From the NCBI GenBank assembly GCA_002327865.1, contig DCUQ01000031.1, positions 1-52,250 of the forward strand: a stretch of DNA of 52,250 bases. Reading direction: 5' to 3'. The notes beneath the pieces were generated by a model, which did not search any database, was not told where the DNA came from, and worked only from the letters and a program-made list of their open reading frames with translations. Position numbers and translations under genes: made by a program. Numbering within the stretch: position 1 is the first letter of the stretch; the number at the start of each line of letters is the position of its first letter. This document shows positions 22,615 to 32,767 of the stretch, piece by piece. This stretch comes from Syntrophaceae bacterium UBA2210. Its GTDB lineage: Bacteria > Desulfobacterota > Syntrophia > Syntrophales > UBA2210.

Positions 22615-25209
22615 TTGCTGGATGAGAATTTAAACGACATCATAAGTCAGGCACTCGAAGAAAACCGCAGCTACCTGATGGAACACGAGTGTAAAGAGAT
22701 TCTCGAAGGAATCGGTATCGCTACTACCGGTTTTCTTGTCGCGGGATCCGAAGGTGAAGCCATTAAGATAAGCGGCGAAATCGGATACCCGGTTGTCCTG
22801 AAAATCGTTTCACGCGATGTCGTTCACAAAACAGACGCGGGGGGCGTAAAGCTCAACCTCATGGACGCCGGTCAAGTCAGGAAGGCATACCGGGAACTTA
22901 TCGATACCTTCAAATATCGACATATAACCGGTGTATCCGTTCAGAAAATGGCGGAATCGGGAGTTGAGGCTATCATAGGCATAACGCGTGATCCCAGTTT
23001 CGGATCGGTTCTCATGTTCGGCCTGGGGGGAATCTTTGTAGAAGTAATGCAAGACGTCAGCTTCAGAGTACTCCCTGTAACCGAGAAGGACGTTACCGAA
23101 ATGATCAGTGAGATTAGGGGATATCCCCTCCTCGCAGGATACCGGGGACAGCCTGTAGATCTTGCGGCTTTGAAACAGCTGCTCCTCACCATATCCCGGC
23201 TCGCCATCGAATGCCCCCGTATCAGCGAACTGGATCTGAATCCCGTATTGATCTATCCGACGGGATACATGGCTGTTGATGCCAGAATGTTCGTCGAAGA
23301 AATACCACGGCTGCGCGATACGGAACTCACAGGAAGTCAGAATTTACGCGATTTTTTCTACCCGGAAAGCATCGCCGTTCTCGGCGCCACCGATAATATT
23401 CAAAAGCTCGGATTCAATGTAATTTTCAATCTCGTATCACATAATTTCAAAGGGAAACTCTACCCTATTAATTCGGGCAGGGAGTCCGTAATGGGCATGA
23501 AGGCATACAAGTCGATACTGGATGTTAATGATTCCATCGACCTTGCCATCGTTATCGTTCCAGCCGAGAAAGCCCCCCGTGCAATCGAGGATTGCTGTGA
23601 AAAAGGTATCAGGTACATAGTAGTCGAAACCGCAGGCTTTGCCGAAACCGGCGAGGATGGGAAACGTACTCAGGCCAGGATATCGGAAATCGTGAAAAAG
23701 AGGGGGTGCCGTATTCTGGGCCCGAACTGCTCGGGAGTCATTAATACCCATAATAACATGGTTCAGTCTCTCGGCATACTTGGTGGTCTCGGAAAGGGAA
23801 ATGTGGGGCTGATAGCACAAGCGGGGGTGTATGCCGCCGGGATTCTAACAGGCCTGCGCAATGTTCTCGATTTCGGTATCGTGGCAACCATAGGCAACAA
23901 GATGGATATAAGCGAAACGGATATTCTCGAATATCTGGGAGAAGACGAGAACATCGATGTTATTGCCCTTTACATGGAAGATGTCAAAAGCGGCAGGCGT
24001 TTCGTTGATGTGGCAAGTCGGGTAGCATTGAGAAAACCTGTTATAGTCCTGAAATCCGGTCGGACGGAAGCCGGCAAAAAGGTGGTCTCATCGCACACTG
24101 CTTCGCTGGCCGGCAATGATAAGATCAACAGTGCCGCATTTAAGCAGAGCGGTATTATCAGGGCCAGAGACAATGAACACCTCTTTGCACTGATGCGGGC
24201 CTTTTCCAAGCAACCCGTACCACGGGGAAATGGCGTAATGGTCATAACCTATACGGGATCGCTCGGCGTGGCCGCTACGGATACTCTCTATCTCAACAAC
24301 CTGAAACTCGGGGTTCTGGAACCACACCTGGAAAATCGACTCAAAACTATTCTGCCTGATTATCTGAACATCCAGAACCCCGTTGACTGTTCTTTCAGCA
24401 TGGATCCCGAACAGGTGAAAAAGTTGATAGAAATCGGCGTCGAGAGCAGGGAAATGCACAGTTTTATCGTGATAATACAGGGTGAAATGCTCGGCTCTTT
24501 CGTGGACACCTTAAAAAGCATCGATTATAAAGGCAAACCGATCGTTTGCTGCGTAGCCTGCAAGGAATTCATGATGGACAACGTCATAAAAATGGAACAG
24601 GCGGGCATTCCGGTCTACTCGACGGCGGAGACTGCAGCGGAGATGTTGGGTGAAATGTACGATTACGGTATCAGGCAACAAAAAGCGATCATGGATGCCA
24701 TCGTGAGCAAGTTATCCGGGGAAACGTTGTTTGTCGACAACTTACCGGTACGTCTCCGACTTATTAAACCGGACGATATCAGGCTTTGGACCGATTTTGT
24801 TAACAGTTGCTCGGACCGGTCACTGTGGCTGCGATTTCTGTCTCCTTTTATCCCGACTCCGGAAAATGCCAAACGCTTCTGCAACATAGATCCTGAGTAC
24901 GAAGTCGCAGTCGTAGCGGAGATGACCGAAGATGATCATAACAAGCTGATCGGTATCGCCCGGCTTATTAAAAACGGCCGCCTTGACGAAGCGGAGTATG
25001 CCGTTATCGTATCCGACCCATGGCAGAGAAAAAAGCTGGGAAATATCATGTCAAAGCAATGTATTGAACTGGCGAAAGAATGGAATGTAAAGATTGTCAG
25101 ATCGGAAACGGTCCAGGAGAATTTCCCCATGATCCGAATTTTCCGGGAATGCGATTTCAAACAGGAGGCAAAAGACGAAAACATGCTTTTCATGACCCTG
25201 AACCTTTGA
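22615..25209 (+). CDS. ADP-forming acyl-CoA synthetase fused to GNAT acetyltransferase
   Basis: The 864-residue protein has three parts. Residues 10-235 form an ATP-grasp domain with DVVHKTDAGGVKL (H71). Residues 245-700 form CoA-binding and ligase domains (FYPESIAVLGATDN, then RILGPNCSGV and SGRTEAGKKVVSSHTASLAG with H494). Residues 715-864 form a GNAT domain (LRLIKPDDIRLW; AVIVSDPWQRKKLGNIM). H71 and H494 match the two phospho-histidines of archaeal ADP-forming acetyl-CoA synthetase (acyl-CoA + ADP + Pi <-> acid + CoA + ATP). The GNAT addition recalls the Pat/PatZ enzyme that acetylates Acs, but Pat has its ATP-grasp after the CoA domains and lacks the catalytic His. The start is TTG 22615. 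The convergent neighbour is acs. Confidence 0.88.
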   Translation: MLDENLNDIISQALEENRSYLMEHECKEILEGIGIATTGFLVAGSEGEAIKISGEIGYPVVLKIVSRDVVHKTDAGGVKLNLMDAGQVRKAYRELIDTFKYRHITGVSVQKMAESGVEAIIGITRDPSFGSVLMFGLGGIFVEVMQDVSFRVLPVTEKDVTEMISEIRGYPLLAGYRGQPVDLAALKQLLLTISRLAIECPRISELDLNPVLIYPTGYMAVDARMFVEEIPRLRDTELTGSQNLRDFFYPESIAVLGATDNIQKLGFNVIFNLVSHNFKGKLYPINSGRESVMGMKAYKSILDVNDSIDLAIVIVPAEKAPRAIEDCCEKGIRYIVVETAGFAETGEDGKRTQARISEIVKKRGCRILGPNCSGVINTHNNMVQSLGILGGLGKGNVGLIAQAGVYAAGILTGLRNVLDFGIVATIGNKMDISETDILEYLGEDENIDVIALYMEDVKSGRRFVDVASRVALRKPVIVLKSGRTEAGKKVVSSHTASLAGNDKINSAAFKQSGIIRARDNEHLFALMRAFSKQPVPRGNGVMVITYTGSLGVAATDTLYLNNLKLGVLEPHLENRLKTILPDYLNIQNPVDCSFSMDPEQVKKLIEIGVESREMHSFIVIIQGEMLGSFVDTLKSIDYKGKPIVCCVACKEFMMDNVIKMEQAGIPVYSTAETAAEMLGEMYDYGIRQQKAIMDAIVSKLSGETLFVDNLPVRLRLIKPDDIRLWTDFVNSCSDRSLWLRFLSPFIPTPENAKRFCNIDPEYEVAVVAEMTEDDHNKLIGIARLIKNGRLDEAEYAVIVSDPWQRKKLGNIMSKQCIELAKEWNVKIVRSETVQENFPMIRIFRECDFKQEAKDENMLFMTLNL

Positions 25210-25491
25210 TGACGCCGGGGTGTTTTCCCCCGGCTATCTGCGAGAGAGTTTTCTCTCCCACCCTAAAAAAAGGGCGGTAACTGCCCCCCAGCAGGAGCCA
25301 CCCTTTTTTACTGTAGCATTTAATCCTGCAATTTCGGATATAAAGATAAACACAACGGTAAGGTTTCAGGCTCAATGCATGAGCGCCCCGGCCTTTACAT
25401 AAGAAAAGACCGGGGCGCTCCTTTGTATCTACTGTTCAGGAAAAGCGGGTTCTGTATCTTCATTGAAGCCGCCTAATTATTTTGACTGATA
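25210..25491. terminator. Convergent terminator cluster between acyl-CoA synthetase and acs
   Basis: Three hairpins lie in 280 bp. GCCGGGG (25214-25220)/CCCCGGC (25228-25234) sits right after the stop codon. A second hairpin at about 25264-25310 has AAAAAAAGGGCGG paired with CCACCCTTTTTT and is followed by a T-run on either strand, so it works bidirectionally. GAGCGCCCCGG (25381-25391) pairs perfectly with CCGGGGCGCTC (25410-25420). No gene is present. Confidence 0.75.
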
Positions 25492-27468
25492 CTACGAAAG
25501 TTTCTTTCTTTCCGCTACGAGGTCATCTACAACTCCCGGCTCGGCAAGAGTCGACGTATCACCGAAATTCGAGAAGTCATTGGCCGCGATGTTACGAAGC
25601 ACTCTGCGCATGATCTTGCCGGACCTTGTCTTGGGAAGACCATCGGCCCATTGAATAATATCGGGTGACGCAATAGGTCCGATCTCCGTTCTAACGTGGA
25701 CAACCAGCTTTTTCTTCAATTCATCCGTCTTCTCGACGTCATTGTTCAGCGTTACATATGCAAAGATGCCCTGTCCCTTAATGGCATGGGGGAATCCGAC
25801 AACCGCCGCCTCGGCGACATCGGGGTGCGATGTAAGTGCAGCCTCGACCTCCGCGGTTCCCATCCGGTGACCGGAGACGTTGATAACGTCGTCGACACGC
25901 CCCGTGATCTTATAGTCACCATCCTCATCACGCTCGGCGCCGTCTCCGGAGAAGTAATATCCCGGGAACTTAGAGAAGTAGTTTTCTCTGAACAACGTTC
26001 CATCATCTCCCCAGAGCCCTCTCATCATACCGGGCCACGCCGCTTTGATGCAGAGTGCACCTTTCCCGGTTCCTTCAATTTCATTGCCTTCCTCGTCAAG
26101 AAGTACCGGTTGCACGCCAAAGAAAGGTACCATTGCCTTTGCGGGCTTGATATCGATGGCGCCCGGCAGCGGAAGGATCATGTGTCCACCCGTTTCAGTC
26201 TGCCACCATGTATCGGCGATGGTACATCTGCTGCCACCAACTTTATTGTAATACCACCACCACGCTTCTGGATTCAACGGCTCGCCGACAGAACCAAGAA
26301 CACGGAGGGAGGAGAGATCGTGTTTCTCTACCCACTCATCACCTTCCTTGGCGATGGCACGGATAGCGGTCGGCGCGGTATAGAAGTTATTGACATTGTA
26401 CTTTTCGCAGATGGCCCAGAACCGACCGTAGTCGGGATAACTGGGAACACCTTCGAACATAATACTCGAATGGCCGTTGCACAGAGGGCCGTACACTATA
26501 TAGCTATGTCCTGTTACCCATCCGATGTCGGCTGTACACCAGTATGTATCTTCATCTCGGACGTCAAAAGCGAGTTGCTGGGTCATTGAGGCATAAAGAA
26601 GGTATCCCGCGGTGGTATGGACGACGCCTTTGGGCTGTCCGGTAGAACCGGATGTATAGAGTATGAACAGCGGGTCTTCCGCATCCATCTCTTCCGGTTC
26701 ACAGTACATCGCAGCACCTTCCATCAGATCCTCGTACCACACGTCACGGCCATCCTGCATGGGGACTTCCGTGCCGGTACGTTTTACGACAATCTGGGTC
26801 TTGATTGAAGGACATTCCTTAACTGCCTTGTCGGCATTGCCCTTCTGGGGAACCGCCTTGGCACCCCGGTAGGTTCCATCGCAGGTAATGAGAACTTTGG
26901 ACTTGCAGTCATTGATTCGATCTCGCAGGGCTTCCGCCGAGAAACCTCCGAACACGATGGAATGAACGGCGCCGATCCTTGTGCAGGCTAGCATCGTGAT
27001 GGCCAACTCCGGAATCATGGGCAAATATATAGAGACCCTGTCTCCCTTCCCGATACCCAGGCTCTTGAGGACATTCGCGAACTTGTTTACCTCGCGATAC
27101 ATGTCGAAATACGTATAGACCTTCCAGTCATTGGGGTCATTACCCTCAAAGATAATGGCGGCCTTGTTTTTCTTTGTTTCAAGGTGGCGATCCAGGCAGT
27201 TGTAGCTCACATTCATTTTTCCGCCTGCAAACCACTTGACGTGCAGGTCATCCCCGAACGAGCAGTCGGAGATATTATCTTTGTCAAAGGGCTTAAACCA
27301 GCTCAATCGCTCTTCAGCCATACGCGCCCAGAAGGCATCGGGGTTCTCGATCGACTCTTTGTAAAGCTCCTCATACTTTTCTCTGCTCGGGATATAAGAT
27401 TTCTCTTTTACCCTATCAGGAACAGGGAAAACCTTGTCATAAAATTCTTGTTCATTAATCTCAGCCAT
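25492..27468 (-). CDS. acsA: Acetyl-CoA synthetase (AMP-forming)
   Basis: The 658-residue protein converts acetate, ATP and CoA to acetyl-CoA, AMP and PPi in the cytoplasm. The AMP-binding motif is [20 protein letters not shown]. The acetate pocket lies in [16 protein letters not shown] and [13 protein letters not shown]. The C-terminal A10 motif [12 protein letters not shown] carries K618, the lysine acetylated by Pat-type enzymes in Salmonella (K609). The length is typical of Acs (652). AAGGAG lies before the ATG. It converges on the acyl-CoA synthetase/GNAT gene, a candidate regulator of K618 acetylation. Confidence 0.96.
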   Translation of the reverse strand: MAEINEQEFYDKVFPVPDRVKEKSYIPSREKYEELYKESIENPDAFWARMAEERLSWFKPFDKDNISDCSFGDDLHVKWFAGGKMNVSYNCLDRHLETKKNKAAIIFEGNDPNDWKVYTYFDMYREVNKFANVLKSLGIGKGDRVSIYLPMIPELAITMLACTRIGAVHSIVFGGFSAEALRDRINDCKSKVLITCDGTYRGAKAVPQKGNADKAVKECPSIKTQIVVKRTGTEVPMQDGRDVWYEDLMEGAAMYCEPEEMDAEDPLFILYTSGSTGQPKGVVHTTAGYLLYASMTQQLAFDVRDEDTYWCTADIGWVTGHSYIVYGPLCNGHSSIMFEGVPSYPDYGRFWAICEKYNVNNFYTAPTAIRAIAKEGDEWVEKHDLSSLRVLGSVGEPLNPEAWWWYYNKVGGSRCTIADTWWQTETGGHMILPLPGAIDIKPAKAMVPFFGVQPVLLDEEGNEIEGTGKGALCIKAAWPGMMRGLWGDDGTLFRENYFSKFPGYYFSGDGAERDEDGDYKITGRVDDVINVSGHRMGTAEVEAALTSHPDVAEAAVVGFPHAIKGQGIFAYVTLNNDVEKTDELKKKLVVHVRTEIGPIASPDIIQWADGLPKTRSGKIMRRVLRNIAANDFSNFGDTSTLAEPGVVDDLVAERKKLS

Positions 27469-28277
27469 TTATATCTCCTTCAATTAAGTCTCCCGTAGTC
27501 AAAATCGAACACACAGAGAGACCGGATTTTATATTGCTAAATGCAAATGCTTATTTATATTGTAATCAAAAGACGTCTTCTTCCGATGAAAGGCGATTTT
27601 CCGGGACATCAGTATGTTATTCTTCACCCCCTTTCCTCAGCGTAAAGTGAAGATTCTTCCACAGCTTTTGTGACCTGCCTCTTGAATGATTGTTAAACCG
27701 ATCAAATAAGAGTATCATGCCAAAACTACTGGTGAAAATTCAGTGAATATTTACGAATATGTACATGCTGCCCATCTGGTAACGCCCACATGCAACACTT
27801 ATGCTAACCAGCGCTCTATACGGCAAAATTTACCATTTGAGTATCGGCGCACGTCTGAATAAACCATAAAACATTCTCCTATAGCTTGTGAGTGTTTGTC
27901 TTACAAGAACTCGCATGTCAGGCTCTTCCTTCCTGTCACTGTTAAGGAAATACGATGTATTCCGGCAGCGACAGGTATAGCAACAGGATCATAAGAAGGA
28001 GTGCTACAATATCTCAGGGATATTAAAGAAAAACTGCTGTTTTGAGGCGCTTTTCAAAAACAATCTGCAGAGAATTGTCATGCTGTAATTCAAATAGCGG
28101 CAATGTATTTATATCATCGTCAACAACTTGAAACAGTTCAGTTAACTATGATAGATATTTTTTACAAAGTTCCGATACCACATGGTACGTCTTGAGGAAA
28201 TCTGATATGTGCGTGCATCTGAAAAATGCCAGTAAAACAAGGCTATCTTCCAGCAACTCTTGAAAATAAGGTTTTGA
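27469..28277. other. 809-bp AT-rich intergenic region between acs and the fucosyltransferase gene
   Basis: No gene is supported on either strand. The acs promoter must lie near 27480-27620, where AT-rich stretches occur but no clear -35/-10 pair was assigned. A long imperfect hairpin lies at 27932-27975. No T-tailed terminator or tRNA was found. Base composition is lower in GC than in the flanking acs gene, like the glycan island that follows. Confidence 0.5.
27932..27975. other. Long imperfect hairpin in intergenic region
   Basis: CCTGTCACTG (27932-27941) pairs with CAGCGACAGG (27966-27975) except for one A/C mismatch. Inside, GGAAATAC pairs with GTATTCC around a GAT loop. The combined 44-nt structure looks like the stem of a structured RNA or a small palindromic element. 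No T-tract follows. Confidence 0.45.
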
Positions 28278-29231
28278 ATGAAGAGACTTATCGTATCGCC
28301 ACAAGCTGGTATGTGCAACCGCTTTAGAGTCCTTTGCTCGGCAATTTTACTGGGGCAGTTAACCGGGCGTAAAGTTTACCACAATTGGACACGGGAACCC
28401 GCTTTACCGCAAGATATATCAATCATCCGAAATATGAGGGCCGCGTCTTTCGATGATTTTTTCGAACCAACCGATGCCATTCCATACATTGCCGTTAACA
28501 GAAATTCAAGAATCGATGCCGTATTCTCCGAATGGAGTGAAAGAGAGGACTGGTTTCCTCTTCAATCGTCAGCAATAAAGAGATACGGTGCAACCGAAGA
28601 TATCAAGATAGAGAGAAACAATGCCGACTCGATTATTGAAAGTAAAGAAGAAAGCATTCTGCTAGAAACAAGCCTTGCTTTAAAACCATCCGGCATGAGT
28701 ACGTAAATGTTCGAAAGACGGCTGCAGGCGATTTATTCAGAGTTCTTTCATCCATTAAAAAAATACAGAGAGATATCTGATAATTTTCATAAAGAGGGTA
28801 GATATGTAGGTGTGCATATAAGAAGAACCGATCACTTGAAGTATATCGACGAAGCGGATATCGATTCCAGCACTTGGCGTAAATTGTTTCTCAAAAAAAT
28901 CTCTCAGGATGAACCAGTGTTTCTCTGCAGTGATGATACATACTTTAAATCTAAAATTATAAATGCAGTCCCACACAAATGCCTGCAATATGATAATCGC
29001 GATCAAATAAACGATACATATCTTGCCTTTGTGGAGTTTCTGATCCTGTCTGGAGCAACCCGAATCTACGGAACGGTGGAATCGAGTTTTTCTAAGCAGG
29101 CTGCATTGTTCGGTTGTAAACCAATCGAGATTATCAGGGAAGTCAAAGGCAACCCCTATTCACCACTGAGAGCTTTTCGAAGACTTCGAAAAGTAATCCG
29201 TAAGTTGAAATATTCCGAAAACAGATATTAG
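28278..29231 (+). pseudogene. Fucosyltransferase-like glycosyltransferase interrupted by an in-frame stop
   Basis: Two consecutive reading frames (28278-28706, 142 aa; 28707-29231, 174 aa) are in the same frame and are separated only by TAA 28704-28706. Joined they give about 317 residues. The N-terminal part has SPQAGMCNRFRVLCSAILLG, resembling the GxGNRL region of GDP-fucose-using enzymes. The second part has YVGVHIRRTDH, the HxRRxD motif of alpha-1,2/1,6-fucosyltransferases and NodZ, and the C-terminal TVESSFSKQAALFG segment. The second half has its own ATG but no Shine-Dalgarno. The natural donor might be GDP-fucose or, given the GME neighbour, GDP-L-galactose. It is AT-rich and probably acquired. 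Confidence 0.75.
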
Positions 29232-29303
29232 ACTGTCCTTAAAATATACGGGCATATCAGGCTGCCTATTATAGAGTAACCTCTTCAACATCGGTATCTT
29301 ATG

Positions 29304-30272
29304 TCATTTTCCCGTCAGAGCAACCTGACCATCTATCCAAGGGTATGTCTTCTCCAGACCCTTCATTAATGGGGCGCTTACCTTCCATCCGAGCATTTTT
29401 TCATAAAGACGATTATCTGAATTTCTCCCTCTTACCCCTACCGGACCTGGAATATGATTTATCGTCAGAGATTTGCCGGCAACCTGCATGATCATTTTGG
29501 CCAGATTGTTTATGGATACCATCTCTTCGGAACCAATATTAACCGGACCAATCCAATCAGATCGCATGAAACGAAGGGTCGCCTCCAGACACTCATCAAT
29601 ATAGAGGAAAGATCTGGTCTGCAATCCGTCTCCCCACACATCAATTATTCCGCCATTATCTGCTTCGGCCACTTTGCGGCATAAAGCGGCGGGAGCCTTT
29701 TCCCGGCCGTCGTTCCAGGACCCTTCTGGTCCAAAGATGTTGTGATAACGTGTTATCCGTATATCAATTTTGTAATTGCGATGATACGCGAGATATAATC
29801 GTTCACTGAACAATTTTTCCCATCCATACTCACTGTCGGGTTGTGCCGGATAAACCGAACTCTCTTCGGTATAGGGGTTATAAGGATCTTCCTGGTTGTA
29901 CTCGGGATAGACACAGGCGGAAGACGAATAAAGTATCTTTTTGTTGCCCGAATTTCGACAGGCCTCAAGAACATTCAGGTTTATCTGACAGGAATTATGC
30001 ATGACGTCGGCATCATTGTCGCCCACGAATAGAAATCCGGCACCACCCATATCTGCGGTAAACTGATATACTTCATCAAATTGTTGATCTATTACACTTT
30101 TACTAAAACGGGAATCTCTTAAATCACCAAGCCTGAAATCATCAGCCGCGGTTTCGCTATACTCTGGCAGTTTTTGATCAACTCCCCGTATCCGGAAGCC
30201 CTCCTGTTTTAGTCTTTTGACCATATGACTGCCGATAAATCCTCCTGCACCACAAACCAAAGCAGTTTTCAT
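29304..30272 (-). CDS. GDP-mannose 3,5-epimerase
   Basis: The 322-residue short-chain dehydrogenase/reductase has an N-terminal NAD motif CGAGGFIGSH. C120 (SSSACVYPE), Y149/K153 (EYGWEKL) and K192 (GREKAPAA) fall at a constant offset of 25 from the catalytic C145, Y174, K178 and K217 of Arabidopsis GME. MWGDGLQTRSF-like (VWGDGLQTRSFLYIDECLEA) and IPGPVGVRGRNSDN are also GME-specific. The enzyme converts GDP-mannose to GDP-L-galactose and GDP-L-gulose, donors for surface glycans in bacteria. It converges with the broken fucosyltransferase-like gene. AGAGGAAG precedes ATG 30272. The AT-rich composition suggests transfer. Confidence 0.92.
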   Translation of the reverse strand: MKTALVCGAGGFIGSHMVKRLKQEGFRIRGVDQKLPEYSETAADDFRLGDLRDSRFSKSVIDQQFDEVYQFTADMGGAGFLFVGDNDADVMHNSCQINLNVLEACRNSGNKKILYSSSACVYPEYNQEDPYNPYTEESSVYPAQPDSEYGWEKLFSERLYLAYHRNYKIDIRITRYHNIFGPEGSWNDGREKAPAALCRKVAEADNGGIIDVWGDGLQTRSFLYIDECLEATLRFMRSDWIGPVNIGSEEMVSINNLAKMIMQVAGKSLTINHIPGPVGVRGRNSDNRLYEKMLGWKVSAPLMKGLEKTYPWIDGQVALTGK

Positions 30273-30353
30273 AAAAATCTTCCTCTATATTTTTAAAAAG
30301 TTACAAAAATTGCTGTACATCAAAGTATCGATATATCTTTCTCTAATTCAACC

Positions 30354-30401
30354 AAAAGTTCAACTTTTCTTTTTATATAAATGCATTTGACTACCGTCAA
30401 A
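30354..30401. promoter_or_regulatory. Two palindromes upstream of the epimerase gene
   Basis: AAAAGTT-C-AACTTTT (30354-30368) and TTTGAC-TACC-GTCAAA (30386-30401) are perfect short palindromes 17 bp apart in the AT-rich region 80-130 bp upstream of the epimerase start. They could be operators; no regulator gene is nearby. Confidence 0.35.
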
Positions 30402-30518
30402 CAAAATTCGGTTGATAAGAAAATTGCAACCGGAAATGCGCTCGTCTTTTGGCCCAAGTTCGGTTTTCCTTCATAAACGCATACGGGATTTCTTTTAAAA
30501 CAATTTCAAAAATAGTTC

Positions 30519-30547
30519 TTGACAGATTTTGTCTGAGCTATTATATC
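30519..30547 (+). promoter_or_regulatory. Sigma-70-type promoter for EF-G gene
   Basis: TTGACA (30519-30524), a 17-bp spacer and TATATC (30542-30547) match the consensus closely. A transcript starting near 30554 would have a leader of about 115 nt that includes the strong hairpin at 30582-30612. Confidence 0.65.
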
Positions 30548-30580
30548 TAAAAATCTTTCGTTATAAGATATGACTATATG

Positions 30581-30617
30581 ACCCCCCATGTGGCGGACCA
30601 TTGCCAGGGGGGTTATT
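30581..30617 (+). promoter_or_regulatory. Strong GC hairpin in the EF-G mRNA leader
   Basis: CCCCCC (30582-30587) pairs with GGGGGG (30607-30612), and TGGC (30591-30594) with GCCA (30603-30606), around an 8-nt loop. It is followed by TTATTTA. It lies between the predicted promoter and ATG 30669, so it may attenuate transcription or protect the mRNA. The T-tract is short. Confidence 0.55.
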
Positions 30618-30668
30618 TACTTGGATAGCCTTTCAGAATCATTATTCATCATTACAGGGAAAGTGGGA

Positions 30669-32750
30669 ATGGACGAAAAAAAAGTAAGAAACATAGGCAT
30701 CAGTGCTCATATCGACTCGGGCAAAACAACGCTGACGGAGAGGATTCTCTTTTACACAAAACGAATTCATGCGATGCACGATGTAAAGGGAAAGGATGGA
30801 GTCGGAGCAACCATGGACTCCATGGAACTCGAAAAGGAGCGCGGCATCACAATAGCTTCGGCGGCAACATTCTGCGAGTGGAAGGGGCATCAGATCAACA
30901 TAATCGACACTCCCGGCCATGTCGATTTCACCGTGGAAGTCGAACGTTCATTGAGGGTGCTCGACGGAGCGGTTCTTGTTCTGTGCTCGGTCGGTGGGGT
31001 ACAGTCCCAGTCCATCACAGTCGATCAGCAGATGAAACGATACAAGGTTCCTTGCGTAGCCTTTATAAACAAATGTGATCGGAGCGGTGCCAACCCCTCC
31101 CGTGTTATAACCCAGCTTAGATCCAAACTGGGCCATAACGCGGTTGCAATGCAGATGCCCATCGGACTTGAAAACAACTTTCAGGGAATCGTAGACCTGA
31201 TTTCGATGAAAGCAATATACTTCAAAGGTGAAAACGGAGAAAATATCACCTTAGAAGAGATACCGGAGAATCTCAAGAAGGAAGCGATTGTGAAGCGTGA
31301 AGAATTAATCGACGCCGCATCGATGTTCTCGGATGAACTCACGGAAGCTGTTCTCGAAGAACGGGAGATCCCTGAAGAACTTCTCATAAAAGCACTGCGC
31401 AGTGGAACTGTCGAGAGGAATATAACACCGGTGTTCATCGGGTCAGCCTATAAGAACAAAGGGGTACAACCCCTGCTCGACGCCGTCAATCAACTGCTCC
31501 CATGCCCTTCTGAGATGAAGAATGAGGCGCTTGACATGAGCGATGATGAAAAGTCCGTCATTCTTTCATCCGACCCTGAAGATCCGACAGTGGCGCTGGC
31601 ATTCAAGCTGGAAGACGGCCCTTACGGACAGCTTACCTATATCCGCGTATACCAGGGAGCTATCTCGAAGGGATCCACTATAGTTAACGCCCGTACCGGA
31701 AAAAAGGTCAAGGTCGGACGCGTTGTCCGCATGCATGCCGATCAAATGGAAGATATGCAGACTATTCCCGCAGGTTATATCGGGGCCCTGTTCGGCATTG
31801 ACTGCGCATCGGGTGATACCTTTACATCTCCGGGAATCACATTGACCATGAGTTCCATGTTTGTCGCCGACCCGGTGATTTCTTTGTCCATTTCTCCGGC
31901 AGACAACCAGGCACAGGTCAACATGTCGAAGGCATTGAACCGCTTCACCAAAGAAGATCCTACTTTCAGGACTTACATCGACGAAGAGACAAAAGAGACG
32001 ATTATTGAAGGCATGGGAGAACTCCACCTGGAAGTTTATGTCGAGCGGATGCGCCGCGAGTATGGAGCCAATGTACAGACCGGCAACCCCCGCGTTGCCT
32101 ACCGTGAAACGATTACCCGCAAGGCGGAGTTCAACTACACGCATAAAAAGCAGACCGGGGGATCGGGACAATACGGCCGGATCGCCGGTTATATCGAACC
32201 CACAACAGAAACGGATTTCGAATTCGTCAACAAGATCACGGGAGGTGTTGTTCCCACACAATTCATCCCGGCATGTGAAAAGGGATTCCGTTCCTGCATG
32301 GCAAAGGGTCCCCGGATGGAGTTTCCGGTGACCGGGATAAGAGTGGTTATCAATGACGGTGCGGCGCACAGTGTCGATTCTTCGGAAATGGCATTTCAGG
32401 CAGCGGCACGGGGGGGGTTCCTGGAGGCGTACGCCAAAGCTAAAGCGGTCATTCATGAACCCATAATGAAAGTCGTCGTCGAAACACCGACCGAATTCCA
32501 GGGCTCAGTCATGGGCCTTTTAAACCAGCGCCGCGGAATGATCGTCGGCGCACAGGACGACGGACCTATCTGCGTGATCGAGGCGCAGGTTCCGCTCGCG
32601 GAAATGTTCGGCTTTTCGACCGTACTGAGGTCCGCGACGCAGGGACAGGCTCAATTTACCATGGAATTCGCTCTTTACAAACTTGTTCCCTCATCAATCG
32701 CGGAGACTCTGATGGAGACGGCTGCCAAGAAAAAGAATATGAAAAACTGA
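30669..32750 (+). CDS. fusA: Elongation factor G, mitochondrial/spdEFG1-like type
   Basis: The 693-residue translational GTPase drives tRNA-mRNA translocation. The G motifs are [14 protein letters not shown] (P-loop), [20 protein letters not shown] and NKCDRSGA. Later domains show [19 protein letters not shown] (domain III/IV area) and [13 protein letters not shown] (domain IV). P-loop AHIDSGKTT, where common bacterial EF-G has AHIDAGKTT, and [20 protein letters not shown] match the mitochondrial EF-G1/spd group reported from spirochaetes, planctomycetes and deltaproteobacteria. ATG 30669 is chosen by alignment and by AGGGA; a GTG/ATG reading 27 codons longer crosses the leader hairpin. It is not in a str operon: no rpsL, rpsG or tuf adjoins it. 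Confidence 0.93.
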   Translation: MDEKKVRNIGISAHIDSGKTTLTERILFYTKRIHAMHDVKGKDGVGATMDSMELEKERGITIASAATFCEWKGHQINIIDTPGHVDFTVEVERSLRVLDGAVLVLCSVGGVQSQSITVDQQMKRYKVPCVAFINKCDRSGANPSRVITQLRSKLGHNAVAMQMPIGLENNFQGIVDLISMKAIYFKGENGENITLEEIPENLKKEAIVKREELIDAASMFSDELTEAVLEEREIPEELLIKALRSGTVERNITPVFIGSAYKNKGVQPLLDAVNQLLPCPSEMKNEALDMSDDEKSVILSSDPEDPTVALAFKLEDGPYGQLTYIRVYQGAISKGSTIVNARTGKKVKVGRVVRMHADQMEDMQTIPAGYIGALFGIDCASGDTFTSPGITLTMSSMFVADPVISLSISPADNQAQVNMSKALNRFTKEDPTFRTYIDEETKETIIEGMGELHLEVYVERMRREYGANVQTGNPRVAYRETITRKAEFNYTHKKQTGGSGQYGRIAGYIEPTTETDFEFVNKITGGVVPTQFIPACEKGFRSCMAKGPRMEFPVTGIRVVINDGAAHSVDSSEMAFQAAARGGFLEAYAKAKAVIHEPIMKVVVETPTEFQGSVMGLLNQRRGMIVGAQDDGPICVIEAQVPLAEMFGFSTVLRSATQGQAQFTMEFALYKLVPSSIAETLMETAAKKKNMKN

Positions 32751-32767
32751 GGGAAAGATTGAATATC

